Notes: generated by a model not told the origin, from the sequence alone. A stretch of 64,000 nt of DNA from Chryseobacterium daecheongense (GCF_003729955.1 NZ_RJTX01000001.1:1054001-1118000), one strand, 5' to 3'. Positions 35,668-44,908 are shown, counted from the stretch's first letter. Numbers and translations: made by a program.

Positions 35668-38649
35668 ATGAAGAGGTGGATATTCATGTTTTTTTTAATT
35701 GTTTTCCAGATACAGGCACAATATATTTCGTCGTGGTTCACCATGGACAACGGGCTTCCCCAAAACAGTATCAAAGACATTGTAAAAGACAGATATGGTT
35801 TCATATGGCTTTCCACGGACAATGGCATTGCCAGGTACGACGGCACGGGTTTCCTCACTTACAGCAATCTGGCTGTTAACAATTTCCATTTTGGAGGATT
35901 TTATGGTGATATTCAGAATGACAATATCATTGTTTATAACGATTACGAAGAAAATAAAATCCTCATCCGTAAAAGAAATCCAAAAATTATTAAAGAAAGT
36001 AAATCAGATGCTGTCGGCAGGCTTTTCTACCAATCCGGTTCGCAATGGTTGCGGACAGTACGTAATGAGTTATCTTCAGACCTCAATTATTTAGTAAAAA
36101 CAGCTTCGGGAGATTATATCATATCCCATTTTACGGTTACTTACACAGATAAAAAAACACAGAAAAAGTTTTTCCTTTCATTAAAAAAATCCGAAACTTA
36201 TACTATTTTCCTGTGTAATGAAAGACTTTATATTATAGACTCAGAAAACAGGAAAACATACCAAATTTTTAGAGGACGTACCATACCAAATAAAACACCT
36301 GTTATTTTTAATGATCCTAATACAAGAATTTATTGGCAACAGCTGGCGAATCAGATTTTTATTGTTCATAATGATCATATTTATTGGGTAGACAATCGTA
36401 AAAATGGGCTTAAACTACAATTTTTAACCCGCTACGAGAACTTTGGAAATTACCGCTTCGGATGTATTTTTTATGATGACAAGTCCAGCAAACTTTATAT
36501 AGGAAGCTCCGTTAAAGGACTGAATATTGTCCAATTAACACAATTCAACACCGCTCAAAAGAAAATTCCGTTTGTAGATGACGTAAGCTATTCTTCGTTA
36601 TCCTTCAGTGACAATACGATTATTGATGCACTCGGTTACGAATACAATAAGCATGGAGTAGTCAAAGAACATACATTCGGTTCCAACGAAAAATATTATA
36701 TGCTGTATGATGAGCACGGAAATATAATGTACAAGCGTAATAAAATGATTTTCAGGAGACACAAATCTTCAGGCTACACAACTGCAGATACGGTTTTATT
36801 TAAAGGAAAAATTTCTAACGGTATTTTTAAAAGCTTCGGGTTGTACGGCATTTCCGAAACTGATTTTATTAATTCTTCTTTGCACATCTTTTTAGACAGC
36901 CAACTGAAAAAAACGGAATTCAGCTTTAGATATAAGGGTATTATCAAAGATTTTATTAAGTATAATAATTACAATATTTTAGTGGGATCCACTTATGGGC
37001 TTTACCTCACTTCTCTGGAAACGAAAAAAAATATACTGATCAAAAGAATTAATGTAAAAAATATTGTCAGAACCGGAGACGGGAATATTTGGGTTACAAC
37101 GAATAAAGACGGGTTCTTTTTACTGAAACAAGAGAAATTATACAAGGTTCCTCTGGACTGGCAGCATTATCTGGAATCGGCACATTATATTCTTCTTGAT
37201 CCTTTCGGATATTATTGGATATCTTCTAACAATGGCCTTTTCAAAGTACCCAGGCAGCAGCTTCTGAGATCGGTTGAGAATAATAATTCCCAGGTTTTAT
37301 ATTACCGTTTCAGTAAAAGTGACGGCTTATTGACTAATGAATTTAATGGTGGCTCTGTACCCAATGCTTATACACTTCATAACAAGGAAATGGTTTTTCC
37401 TTCAATGGAAGGGTTTGTCTTTTTTGATCCGGCGCAGGTCCAAACCCATTACCCCGAAAAAAACAGTATCTTTATAGAACGTGTGAAAATCGGTAAAGGA
37501 AACATTACCAGTTTTCATCAACATATCATTCTGGAAAATGATTATAAGTCAGCAGATATTTTTATCGACCTCCCCTATTACGCAGACCCATACAATCTGA
37601 AAATTGAAGCTAAACTAGAAAACTACGATCGTAAATGGGAAAAAATTGAAGTCGGAAATCAAAGAAAATATACTGTAAAAAGCCTTGATCCCGGGAAATA
37701 TACCTTACGTATCAGAGTATTAATATCCCCCAACGGCGAATATGAATATAAAACCATAACTTTTGAAATAAAACCTTTGTTTTATCAAACGAAAGTCTTT
37801 AAGATCATCTTATTTTTAATTTTATCTGTAATTGTAATTCTCATTATCTTTAATACCACCCAATTTACCAGAAAGAAGAATAAAGTTCTTACAAAAAGAG
37901 TTTCCCATATAAGCACAGAACTTCAGGAAACCTTACAACATATGGAACAGATCAAAAAACAAATGCAAACAGAATCCGAATATCAGAAAAAATTTTTAGA
38001 GGCTGTTAATCATGACATTACTACACCTGTTAAGTTTATTGCAATGCTGGCTGAAAAACTAAATGAGGAAAAAGACACAAGGGTTCAAAAAGAATATTTT
38101 GAAGGAATCCATCAAACTTCTGAAGAATTGTATAAATTTTCATTAAGCCTTAAGGAATACAATAATGTATATGGAAGCAATCAAATCTACCAGGAGTATG
38201 GATTTTCACTGAACGAAATTTTCAAATCCAAACAAAAACTATTCGAAACTATAGCCAAGAAAAAAAACAATCATTTGGAAATTCAGAATAAAAATGATAT
38301 CTTATGCTATATTAATAAAGGTATCATCGCTTGTATTATTCATAATCTTACTGATAATGCTGTGAAATATTCCAGCAACAGTACCATCACTCTTTCTGCT
38401 GAGCAAACTGATGAAAAAATTTTATTACAGATAGCTGATACGGGAAATGGAATGACGGACGAGCAAATCCTATACTATAATACACTCTATTGGGCTACTG
38501 ATGAAAAAAACATGCAGTTCAGAAATTATGGTATCGGTCTTCATATGGTTATCTACTTGGTTAAGAAGATTAAGGCTGAAATACAATTCAAAAGAAATAC
38601 CCCTAAGGGAACCATCGTTGAAATAAACTTAAAGTATAAAAATAATTGA
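35668..38649 (+). CDS. Propeller/Y_Y_Y sensor histidine kinase
   Basis: A 993-residue membrane kinase. A signal peptide (MFFLIVFQIQAQ) is followed by a periplasmic beta-propeller of Reg_prop repeats (LPQNSIKDIVKDRYGFIWLS; GDGNIWVTTNKDGFFLL; DPFGYYWISSNNGLFKV), a Y_Y_Y domain (~650-700, YDRKWEKIEVGNQRKYTV), one membrane helix near residue 712, a HisKA domain with the phospho-His in NHDITTPVKF (~781) and an HATPase domain (DNAVKYSS, DTGNGMTD, GIGLHMV). Unlike many Bacteroidota hybrid systems it has no fused receiver or AraC output; the separate regulator follows after 2 bp. It is divergent from three surface-protein genes, its likely targets. The ligand is unknown. Confidence 0.9.
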   Translation: MKRWIFMFFLIVFQIQAQYISSWFTMDNGLPQNSIKDIVKDRYGFIWLSTDNGIARYDGTGFLTYSNLAVNNFHFGGFYGDIQNDNIIVYNDYEENKILIRKRNPKIIKESKSDAVGRLFYQSGSQWLRTVRNELSSDLNYLVKTASGDYIISHFTVTYTDKKTQKKFFLSLKKSETYTIFLCNERLYIIDSENRKTYQIFRGRTIPNKTPVIFNDPNTRIYWQQLANQIFIVHNDHIYWVDNRKNGLKLQFLTRYENFGNYRFGCIFYDDKSSKLYIGSSVKGLNIVQLTQFNTAQKKIPFVDDVSYSSLSFSDNTIIDALGYEYNKHGVVKEHTFGSNEKYYMLYDEHGNIMYKRNKMIFRRHKSSGYTTADTVLFKGKISNGIFKSFGLYGISETDFINSSLHIFLDSQLKKTEFSFRYKGIIKDFIKYNNYNILVGSTYGLYLTSLETKKNILIKRINVKNIVRTGDGNIWVTTNKDGFFLLKQEKLYKVPLDWQHYLESAHYILLDPFGYYWISSNNGLFKVPRQQLLRSVENNNSQVLYYRFSKSDGLLTNEFNGGSVPNAYTLHNKEMVFPSMEGFVFFDPAQVQTHYPEKNSIFIERVKIGKGNITSFHQHIILENDYKSADIFIDLPYYADPYNLKIEAKLENYDRKWEKIEVGNQRKYTVKSLDPGKYTLRIRVLISPNGEYEYKTITFEIKPLFYQTKVFKIILFLILSVIVILIIFNTTQFTRKKNKVLTKRVSHISTELQETLQHMEQIKKQMQTESEYQKKFLEAVNHDITTPVKFIAMLAEKLNEEKDTRVQKEYFEGIHQTSEELYKFSLSLKEYNNVYGSNQIYQEYGFSLNEIFKSKQKLFETIAKKKNNHLEIQNKNDILCYINKGIIACIIHNLTDNAVKYSSNSTITLSAEQTDEKILLQIADTGNGMTDEQILYYNTLYWATDEKNMQFRNYGIGLHMVIYLVKKIKAEIQFKRNTPKGTIVEINLKYKNN

Positions 38650-38651
38650 TT

Positions 38652-39263
38652 ATGAAGGGAAAAATTCTCATTGCGGATGATCATACAGTAGTGCATTTGG
38701 GAACAAAGGCTGTCATACAATCAGAATATCCTGATATTACAGTTGATTGGGCCACTGACTATGACAGCGTAAAAAAATGCCTGCTTACTGATAATTATAA
38801 CCTGATACTTCTGGATATTAATATGCCCGGAACTACCCATACAGAGATGATACCGGAAATTAAACATTTACAGTCAGACATAAGGATCCTTATCTTTACA
38901 GGATATGATCATGATATTGCCCTTCAGTATATTAAAAAGGGAGCTGAAGGCTACTTGAATAAACAGTGTGGCGAAGAGGAAATCAAGAATGCCATAAAAA
39001 CAATCTTTAAAACAGGGTACTACTATCCTCCTGAATTTATCCCCATTCTTTTAAACAATAAAGAAAAAAACATTGTTCATAAACTCACGGCTCGTGAGTT
39101 TGAGATTTTTGAACTTCTTGCTAAAGGAAACGGAAATTTGGAAATATCAAATATTCTGAATATACAGATTACAACCATCAGTACCTTCAAGAAAAAAATT
39201 TTTCAAAAGCTTGGTGTAAAAAATGTTGTTGAACTATCAAAAATCTATGAGCATATTCACTGA
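38652..39263 (+). CDS. NarL/LuxR-type response regulator
   Basis: 203 residues from ATG 38652 (MKGKILIADDHTVVHLG). The receiver has the phospho-Asp in LLDINMPGT (~residue 56), a Thr in LIFTGYD and Lys in KGAEGYLNKQC. The output is a LuxR-type helix-turn-helix (LTAREFEIFELLAKGNGNLE; ILNIQITTISTFKKKIFQKL). It starts 2 bp after the kinase stop, so the two form one two-component system. Likely targets are the divergent surface-protein genes and the kinase operon itself. Confidence 0.9.
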   Translation: MKGKILIADDHTVVHLGTKAVIQSEYPDITVDWATDYDSVKKCLLTDNYNLILLDINMPGTTHTEMIPEIKHLQSDIRILIFTGYDHDIALQYIKKGAEGYLNKQCGEEEIKNAIKTIFKTGYYYPPEFIPILLNNKEKNIVHKLTAREFEIFELLAKGNGNLEISNILNIQITTISTFKKKIFQKLGVKNVVELSKIYEHIH

Positions 39264-39296
39264 TAATTTTCTTTTTTAACCTACTGCCGACTTGTT

Positions 39297-39419
39297 AATT
39301 TAAGTTTGATACATCTTTGGAGACTGGCAATAGATCATCCGGAACAAAAAGTTTTACCTGTGTCCACCAGACCCCTGTGGGAAAGGATGATGGGTATAGA
39401 TTATTGCCGATTTGCTGAT
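39297..39419 (+). pseudogene. Broken duplicate of the DUF1826 gene 3' end
   Basis: This stretch aligns base by base with 32901-33021, the end of the intact DUF1826 gene. It reads HLWRLAIDHPEQKVLP like the original, then shifts frame because a run of C is one base shorter (TTTTACC for TTTTCCCC). The similarity resumes in another frame through GATTTGCTGAT and stops there. No start and no upstream part of the gene are present. With the intact gene it brackets a 6.3-kb block. Confidence 0.8.
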
Positions 39420-39444
39420 ACAGTAAATAATTTAATTTTACATC

Positions 39445-40611
39445 CTAAGAAGTTTTCTTGTGCAATATTTCTTTGTCACGGGGAGCTTTAAAATACGTTC
39501 CAAAGTTGATCCATAATGTAGAAAACAATAGAGATAAGCAGGTAATTCCCAATCCTGCCTTGTAAAGTTCATATTCAACCATATTGGTTTTATAGGCAAT
39601 CGAAAGTGCCAGAATTCCAAATTCACCTGTCTGCGATAGTAAAGCACCGCCGTAAAAACTATCTCTCCATTTGAAATGTAAAAGCCGGAAGAAGATAGCT
39701 GACATGATGCTATTACTGATCAATACAACTAAAGTTCCTATAACGATAAGCTTATAATTGGATAAAAGATAATGAATATCCAGCCGCAAGCCAATGGATA
39801 CGAAAAACAGAGAAACGAAGAATACCTTGAAGGGCATCAAAGAATGTTCGAGCCAATTGAATGCCTGAACTTTTCCAACTAAAACCCCAGCAATAAAACT
39901 TCCCAACGCTGCACTGAGGCCAACAGTCTCAGCAACAAGCCCAAAACCCAAGCAAATGAATAACCCCGAAAAAACCTGAAGGTCGTGGTCGTTTTCCAGG
40001 AATGTACTTGAAAATTTGATTTGCCTTATATGTCTGATTTTTCTGAATATTAAAAAAATAGCAATACATATAGCTAAAGGCAATACAAAATTAAAGATCT
40101 TGAAATTCTCACCGTTCCAAAATTTCAGTACAGTCAATGTAGGGGCCAGGAGAAGGTCCTGCAATAACAGAATGTTGAGTATAACTATTCCGAAAGCAGT
40201 GTTCAAAGTACCATGTTTTTTCAAAAATTCGACCACAACCGCCGTACTGTTGAATGTAAAAAGAATAGCGATAAGCAAAACGCTCTTATTATTGAGGTCA
40301 AGTATTTTTCCTATACAATAAGCAAACAGGAAACTTAGCACAATTTTAATTCCCTGCGCCAAAATGGGCTTTATAATCAAGCTTTTTTTACTTGGAATAT
40401 TAATTTCCATTCCAATAAAAAACATCAGAAGCAATATTCCTATTTCACCGATGATTTCTATTTCTTCTGTATTATTAAACAGCTTCAGAACATAAGGTCC
40501 CAATAATACACCGGCAATAATATAGGCAATAAGGTAGGGCTGATTGAGCCTTTTAAGTAAAAACATCAGTCCCAAAGTTGTCATACACAAAATACATACT
40601 GTCCAAAGCAT
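39445..40611 (-). CDS. Kef/CPA2-type cation:proton antiporter
   Basis: A 388-residue protein with about eleven membrane segments. It opens with LKRLNQPYLIAYIIAGVLLGPYVLKL and GILLLMFFIGMEI, then FTFNSTAVVVEFLKKHG and GLSAALGSFIAGVLVG, which are typical of the Na_H_Exchanger/CPA2 fold. It ends shortly after the membrane domain, so the C-terminal TrkA-N/RCK ligand domain of KefB/KefC is absent. It probably exchanges K+ or Na+ for protons across the inner membrane. No neighbour is in an operon with it: upstream is a 334-bp gap, and downstream is the DUF1826 remnant on the other strand. Confidence 0.85.
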   Translation of the reverse strand: MLWTVCILCMTTLGLMFLLKRLNQPYLIAYIIAGVLLGPYVLKLFNNTEEIEIIGEIGILLLMFFIGMEINIPSKKSLIIKPILAQGIKIVLSFLFAYCIGKILDLNNKSVLLIAILFTFNSTAVVVEFLKKHGTLNTAFGIVILNILLLQDLLLAPTLTVLKFWNGENFKIFNFVLPLAICIAIFLIFRKIRHIRQIKFSSTFLENDHDLQVFSGLFICLGFGLVAETVGLSAALGSFIAGVLVGKVQAFNWLEHSLMPFKVFFVSLFFVSIGLRLDIHYLLSNYKLIVIGTLVVLISNSIMSAIFFRLLHFKWRDSFYGGALLSQTGEFGILALSIAYKTNMVEYELYKAGLGITCLSLLFSTLWINFGTYFKAPRDKEILHKKTS

Positions 40612-40783
40612 ATTCTCTGTACTATAACGGTTAGATTATGTTTTCGATAAGAACTAAGGCCGGTGAAAGGTTCCGGCTTTATAGTGAGCAACAAAAAAAA
40701 TACCAGATGAATCTTTTTTGATTCAATACTCTATAAGAAAAGAAAAGTTGCTTCCCAATATTCCAATCTTCGTTTTCGTACAA

Positions 40784-40812
40784 TTTGCGCTTTATTGGGG
40801 GTTTTACATTTG
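40784..40812 (+). promoter_or_regulatory. Full Bacteroidota-type promoter with no gene behind it
   Basis: TTTG at 40784-40787, a 17-bp spacer, then TACATTTG at 40805-40812 match the -33/-7 TTTG..TAnnTTTG pattern. No ATG occurs on the plus strand between it and the hairpin at 40893-40920. Confidence 0.5.
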
Positions 40813-40817
40813 TAGCG

Positions 40818-40922
40818 GGAAAGATATTCAAGTATCCATCTAAAAATAATTTATAATAACCTTATTTGAACAGCTACAAAAAGACTAAGTAAAAGAGACT
40901 ATCCCAATAGATAGCCTCTTCT
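40818..40922 (+). ncRNA. Candidate small RNA, about 100 nt
   Basis: Boundaries are predicted from the promoter at 40784-40812 and the hairpin terminator at 40893-40920. There is no ORF inside. The 3' hairpin has only a weak T tract on this strand, and the rest of the 334-bp gap (40612-40945) holds no gene, only a GC hairpin at 40657-40680 (AAGGCCGG/CCGGCTTT) before the antiporter start. Existence and function are unproven. Confidence 0.28.
40893..40920. terminator. Terminator behind the MaoC gene
   Basis: AAGAGACTATC and GATAGCCTCTT pair with one mismatch around a 6-nt loop. On the minus strand it is followed by TTTTACTT and lies 26 bp after the MaoC stop; on the plus strand it would end the candidate small RNA. 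Confidence 0.65.
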
Positions 40923-40945
40923 TTATAGATCAGTCAATATGTTGT

Positions 40946-41434
40946 TTATCTCTTCAATAAATATTTATGCTGGCCTTCCAATACAAGTTCTGATTTCTGG
41001 TTATATACCGTTACTTTTGTTGTCACAACACCTGTTTCTCCTTGTGGATTGAGGTCTGTAATAGTAAGTGACGGATATAATGTATCACCGGAATGAACTT
41101 CTTTCAGAAAGTGACACGAAAGTTCTAAAAAGCTAATAAAAATGTTTCCAAAATAATGGGGCAATAAAGTGGCACCGGGCGCAGTAAAAGCTAAAACCTG
41201 CAACCCATGAACAACAGGTGCTTCATGTCCATATCTTTTGGCATACTCCACATCATAATGTATCGGATGATTATCACATGATACTGTTTGAAAAGCGGAA
41301 GCATGGGCATCCGTTAATGTTCTGCTAGGAGCTCTGAATACCTCTCCTACTGACAGTTCATCAAAACTACGAGCTGGTACAATAGAAAAATCTCCGGGAT
41401 CAAATGGTAAATTTTCTGTATTTGAATTTTCCAT
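40946..41434 (-). CDS. MaoC-like hot-dog dehydratase family protein
   Basis: A 162-residue single-domain protein. FDELSVGEVFRAPSRTLTDA, DNHPIHYDVEYAKRYGHEAP and VHGLQVLAFTAPGA are the usual MaoC/R-hydratase segments, with the Asp-His pair of the active site in DNHPIHYD. Family members hydrate or dehydrate enoyl thioesters. It follows the haloperoxidase-like hydrolase gene by 32 bp and shares its promoter, so it should be expressed with it. It is probably a cytoplasmic acyl-CoA enzyme or a non-catalytic hot-dog protein. Confidence 0.85.
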   Translation of the reverse strand: MENSNTENLPFDPGDFSIVPARSFDELSVGEVFRAPSRTLTDAHASAFQTVSCDNHPIHYDVEYAKRYGHEAPVVHGLQVLAFTAPGATLLPHYFGNIFISFLELSCHFLKEVHSGDTLYPSLTITDLNPQGETGVVTTKVTVYNQKSELVLEGQHKYLLKR

Positions 41435-41466
41435 AATAAACTTTATGAATTGAATAAATTATTATT

Positions 41467-42288
41467 CTATTGGGTTATAAAAGCCAATATATCATTGTTA
41501 ATGGTTTCAGCTTCCGTAGTTGGCATACCGTGAGGAAATCCCGGATAGGTAATTAGTTTACCGTTTTTCAACAATTTAGCGGATTCAACGCCTGTATTTT
41601 GATAAGGAACAATCTGATCATCTTCTCCGTGTAATACTAAAACCGGAATATCAACTGCCTTTAAGTCATCCGTAAAATCAGTTTCTGAAAATGCTTTTAT
41701 ACATTCATAGTGTGCAAGAATACTCCCCATCATCCCCTGTCTCCACCAGTTTCTCTGTACGCCTTCTTTTACCAGCGCTCCTTCTCTATTATAACCATAG
41801 AAAGGAAACGTCAAATCAATATAAAACTGCTGTCTGTTAGTAAGTGTCTGATTTCTGATATCATCGAAAACTTCCATTGGAATCCCACCAGGATTTTTTT
41901 CGCTTTTCACCATGACAGGTGGAACGGCACTGATCAAAACTGCTTTAGCCACTCTTCCTTTTCCATATTTATTCACATAACGGATAACCTCTCCTCCACC
42001 CGTTGAGTGTCCCACGTGAATGGCATCTCTCAAATCCAAGTATTCAGTTAGTTCTGCTACATCTGCAGCGTAAGTTTCCATCTCATGTCCTGAAGTGGTC
42101 TGCGCTGAACGTCCATGTCCTCTCCTGTCATGCGCAATGACACGATAGCCCTTCTTAAGAAAAAACATGATCTGTGCATCCCAATCGTCAGATGACAAAG
42201 GCCATCCATGATGAAAAACAATAGGCTGTCCTGTTCCAAAATCTTTGTAGAAAATTTCTGTTCCGTCTTTTAATTTTAATGTACTCAT
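41467..42288 (-). CDS. Haloperoxidase-like alpha/beta hydrolase
   Basis: A 273-residue protein of the non-haem chloroperoxidase/esterase group. Features: GQPIVFHHGWPLSSDDWDAQ, HDRRGHGRSAQTTSGHEMET, nucleophile elbow GHSTGGGE (Ser ~97), catalytic Asp in LVLHGEDDQIVPY and His in FPHGMPTTEA. No signal peptide. It leads the unit with the MaoC gene. Upstream lie a palindrome and a conserved promoter-like element that recur before the alpha/beta hydrolase at 55007-55933, and the divergent gene is a sigma-54 activator. Perhydrolase or esterase activity is likely; the natural substrate is unknown. Confidence 0.88.
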   Translation of the reverse strand: MSTLKLKDGTEIFYKDFGTGQPIVFHHGWPLSSDDWDAQIMFFLKKGYRVIAHDRRGHGRSAQTTSGHEMETYAADVAELTEYLDLRDAIHVGHSTGGGEVIRYVNKYGKGRVAKAVLISAVPPVMVKSEKNPGGIPMEVFDDIRNQTLTNRQQFYIDLTFPFYGYNREGALVKEGVQRNWWRQGMMGSILAHYECIKAFSETDFTDDLKAVDIPVLVLHGEDDQIVPYQNTGVESAKLLKNGKLITYPGFPHGMPTTEAETINNDILAFITQ

Positions 42289-42328
42289 TGTAATAAATGT
42301 TTTTGATTAATAAATTCAACAATTTAAT

Positions 42329-42345
42329 TACAAAAGACACACCCA
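42329..42345 (-). promoter_or_regulatory. Sigma-54-like promoter element, hydrolase 1
   Basis: Minus-strand TGGGTGTGTCTTTTGTA, 41 bp from ATG 42288. It aligns over 17 bases with TGGTTGTGTTTTTGGCA before the second hydrolase gene. GG and the later G are spaced one base wider than the classic GG-N10-GC, so sigma-54 use is plausible but unproven. Confidence 0.4.
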
Positions 42346-42397
42346 AGAAACAAAATATTAAAAATCAACCATTTAAAAAACAACGTAAGATGAACCA

Positions 42398-42478
42398 ACT
42401 ACGATATATCATAATATTATGATTCCATTATTTTAAAATCGATAAAAGAATCATAAATGCCTCAACGATATTTATGAT
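42398..42478. promoter_or_regulatory. Cluster of ATCATA/TATGAT palindromes (candidate activator sites)
   Basis: ACTACGATATATCATA at 42398-42413 matches the palindrome at 56038-56061. It overlaps the perfect 16-bp palindrome ATCATAATATTATGAT at 42408-42423. A further perfect 9-bp inverted repeat ATCATAAAT-N11-ATTTATGAT spans 42450-42478. All lie between the hydrolase gene and the sigma-54 activator gene, about 85-150 bp from the expected start site of the hydrolase gene. Confidence 0.5.
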
Positions 42479-42562
42479 CAATATAGGTTCCAGAAAATTC
42501 CCGCCTAGCAAAAATATCTGTCCTGTTTTCCCTACCTTTAAGCTTTCAATCAATAGCCTTCT

Positions 42563-44146
42563 ATGAATAAACCGTCTGATCAGCACATCGCTTTAATGAA
42601 TCGGCTTCAGGAAATGCAGAAAGATCAGCAGATCATCTCATCTATAAATACTGCATTGGCCAAAGTACTGGATAAAAAAAGTATTGGTATTATTCTCAAC
42701 CAATCTTTTAAAGATACATTTCTATGTAATGAGGTTATTGTCCTTACTACAAAAGAAGGCGGAGAGTTTTTTTACAGTTCTTTTACTGAAAAGAATGATC
42801 ATCATTCCTATTCATCAGATATTTATTTAGATCAATGTATACAATCCTCAGAGCCTGTTATCTTCTATCTTAAAAATTTATCTGAAAAGAAAACATCAAC
42901 ACCATCCTATTTCATGAATGCAAAAAAAATGGGAATGCATACTGCAGTTGGATTTTGTTTACCGTCTATCGGAGATCAAAAAAATATAATTTTTCTTTTT
43001 TATAAAAATTTCACAGAGTTCAATGACCGGCTAGAAAGAATATTGAGAGGAGTTTCCACACAGCTATCGATCACCATAAGAAATATTTTTTTCTTTGAGA
43101 AATTTGATGCTCTCAGTACCTCGACTCCGGATTCTCAAAAGAAAACTGAACCTGTAGGAAAAGAGGAAAAAGGAAATAAGAAAGGTTTTAACGGGATCAT
43201 TGGAGATAGTGAAATCATGCAGCAGATTTATCAACACATCACCCAAATAGCCTCTTCTTCATCGAATGTGATCATCTATGGAGAAACCGGAACCGGGAAA
43301 GAGCTCATAGCACAGGCAATTCACGATCTTTCTCCTTCAGCCCGTAAATCTATGATCAGAATTAATTGCGCTTCTATTCCAGCCAATCTCATAGAATCTG
43401 AACTTTTCGGCCACGAAAAAGGTAGTTTTACCGGTGCTACAGAGCAGCGTAAGGGAAAATTTGAGCAAGCCAACGGAGGAACCATTTTTCTGGATGAGAT
43501 CGGAGAGCTTCCTTTAGAGCTTCAGGGAAGATTACTTAGAGTTTTACAAGAGAAGGAAGTGGAAAGAATCGGTGGAAATAAGACCATTAAAGTCAATGCA
43601 CGGGTCATTGCTGCCACCAACCGTTCTTTAGAAAAGGAAGTTGCAGAAGGAAAGTTCAGGAGTGATCTTTTCTATCGGCTTAACGTGCTACCCATTCATT
43701 TACCGCCACTGCGAGACAGAAAGGAGGACATCCCATTGCTTGCCAATCATTTTCTGGAAAAAATCAATCTGAAAACAGGCAAGAAAATCAAAGGTTTTTC
43801 TCAAAAAGTAATGGATTCCATGTGTAAAAACGCATGGCCCGGAAACATCCGCGAACTGGAAAATATAATTGAACGAAGTATTATTATTGCAAAGGATAAT
43901 GTGATCAGGGAAATGGATTTACCCAAGATTTTCAAAGCCAAAGAGGCAAATAATGACTTCCACATGAAGACATTACATCAGGTAGAGAAAGAGCATATCC
44001 TAAAGATTGTCGAAAACTGTAATGGAAGGATTTTCGGACCGCAAGGAGCCGCTCTGATATTAGGCTTACCGCCAACAACCCTTATTTCTAAAATGCAGAA
44101 ACTCGGAATACAAAAGGAACATTATGTTAAGAAGAATGAACAATAA
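42563..44146 (+). CDS. Sigma-54-dependent activator with GAF-like sensor domain
   Basis: A 527-residue enhancer-binding protein. The first ~190 residues look like a GAF-type sensor and have no phospho-acceptor receiver. The AAA+ domain has Walker [15 protein letters not shown] (~239), the sigma-54 contact loop GSFTGATEQ (~286), [20 protein letters not shown] and the arginine-finger region of NtrC-type proteins. The C terminus is a Fis-type helix-turn-helix ([20 protein letters not shown]). It is divergent from the haloperoxidase-like hydrolase gene, with palindromes in between that also occur before another hydrolase gene 14 kb away. It should sense a small molecule and switch on these sigma-54-like promoters. 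Confidence 0.9.
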   Translation: MNKPSDQHIALMNRLQEMQKDQQIISSINTALAKVLDKKSIGIILNQSFKDTFLCNEVIVLTTKEGGEFFYSSFTEKNDHHSYSSDIYLDQCIQSSEPVIFYLKNLSEKKTSTPSYFMNAKKMGMHTAVGFCLPSIGDQKNIIFLFYKNFTEFNDRLERILRGVSTQLSITIRNIFFFEKFDALSTSTPDSQKKTEPVGKEEKGNKKGFNGIIGDSEIMQQIYQHITQIASSSSNVIIYGETGTGKELIAQAIHDLSPSARKSMIRINCASIPANLIESELFGHEKGSFTGATEQRKGKFEQANGGTIFLDEIGELPLELQGRLLRVLQEKEVERIGGNKTIKVNARVIAATNRSLEKEVAEGKFRSDLFYRLNVLPIHLPPLRDRKEDIPLLANHFLEKINLKTGKKIKGFSQKVMDSMCKNAWPGNIRELENIIERSIIIAKDNVIREMDLPKIFKAKEANNDFHMKTLHQVEKEHILKIVENCNGRIFGPQGAALILGLPPTTLISKMQKLGIQKEHYVKKNEQ

Positions 44147-44169
44147 TAACGGATTGTAATTAAATATCG

Positions 44170-44814
44170 TTACTTTATCTTCCTATTCCTATCTTCCGTT
44201 ACATTCATTTCAATTTTCCCGGAAGATAATGCCCAGAAGAACCATAATCCTAAAATGATAATTAATGACACGAGAGGGATCCAAAAAGAAAAAAGTAAGG
44301 CAATGAGATAAATCGGGAAACCATACAGGTAATTGTTGCGGATCTTTTTTATAGCAGCATCGGTAATTCCCGGACGTAAAAGCTTTTTATTACGGCTGGC
44401 TAAAAACCACAATAAATTATAGGCAAAATTGATTAAAACAAAGATTCCCGTATAAATTGCCACCACTACTGCCGAAGCCTCACCATTAAAATATCTTGCC
44501 AGCAAAGCGGTAGGATAAGAAACCGTAGAAACCAGGAAGAGGATAAGCCCATTGGCAAACATAATAGCTGAATTGCGGCTGTAGATCTGCTTAAAAATCT
44601 TGTGATGATTCACCCACATTATGAAAACACTAAAAAAGGAAAGAATAAAAGCCAAAAATGCAGGCCACTGATTCTTCATAAAAATTACAAGATCATTTCC
44701 GTTTCTTATTGAATCTTTATCCGGTACATGAAGTTCTAAAACCAAAAGCGTTACCGCTATCGCAAAGACAGCATCACTAAACCCTTCTATTCTTACTGTT
44801 TCTTTTTCCATCAC
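44170..44814 (-). CDS. TMEM175/DUF1211-family potassium channel-like protein
   Basis: A 214-residue protein with six hydrophobic segments. It begins RIEGFSDAVFAIAVTLLVLE, the signature of bacterial TMEM175/DUF1211 channels (the F-S-D filter-helix motif), followed by FLAFILSFFSVFIMWVNHHK with the conserved WVNHH. Such proteins form K+-selective channels in the inner membrane. A second ATG follows directly. It is convergent with the sigma-54 activator (23 bp gap). Confidence 0.85.
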   Translation of the reverse strand: MMEKETVRIEGFSDAVFAIAVTLLVLELHVPDKDSIRNGNDLVIFMKNQWPAFLAFILSFFSVFIMWVNHHKIFKQIYSRNSAIMFANGLILFLVSTVSYPTALLARYFNGEASAVVVAIYTGIFVLINFAYNLLWFLASRNKKLLRPGITDAAIKKIRNNYLYGFPIYLIALLFSFWIPLVSLIIILGLWFFWALSSGKIEMNVTEDRNRKIK

Positions 44815-44843
44815 TGTTAGACGTTATTTTAATTGTACAAAAA

Positions 44844-44879
44844 ATGCTTCACTTACATGATAAGTGACTGTAAAAGCAT
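44844..44879 (-). terminator. Terminator of the kinase/regulator run
   Basis: On the minus strand ATGCTT..CACTTA-TCATG-TAAGTG-AAGCAT folds into a stem with an internal bulge and is followed by six T. It lies 29 bp after the NtrC-type regulator stop. Confidence 0.6.
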
Positions 44880-44908
44880 AAAATTTCAAGATTTTTTACC
44901 GAAGGGAT

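Noticed and set aside
39306..39491. A 61-codon plus-strand gene
   Set aside because: Its start is a frame-shifted remnant of the DUF1826 3' end and the rest runs over the antiporter 3' end; treated as a pseudogene.
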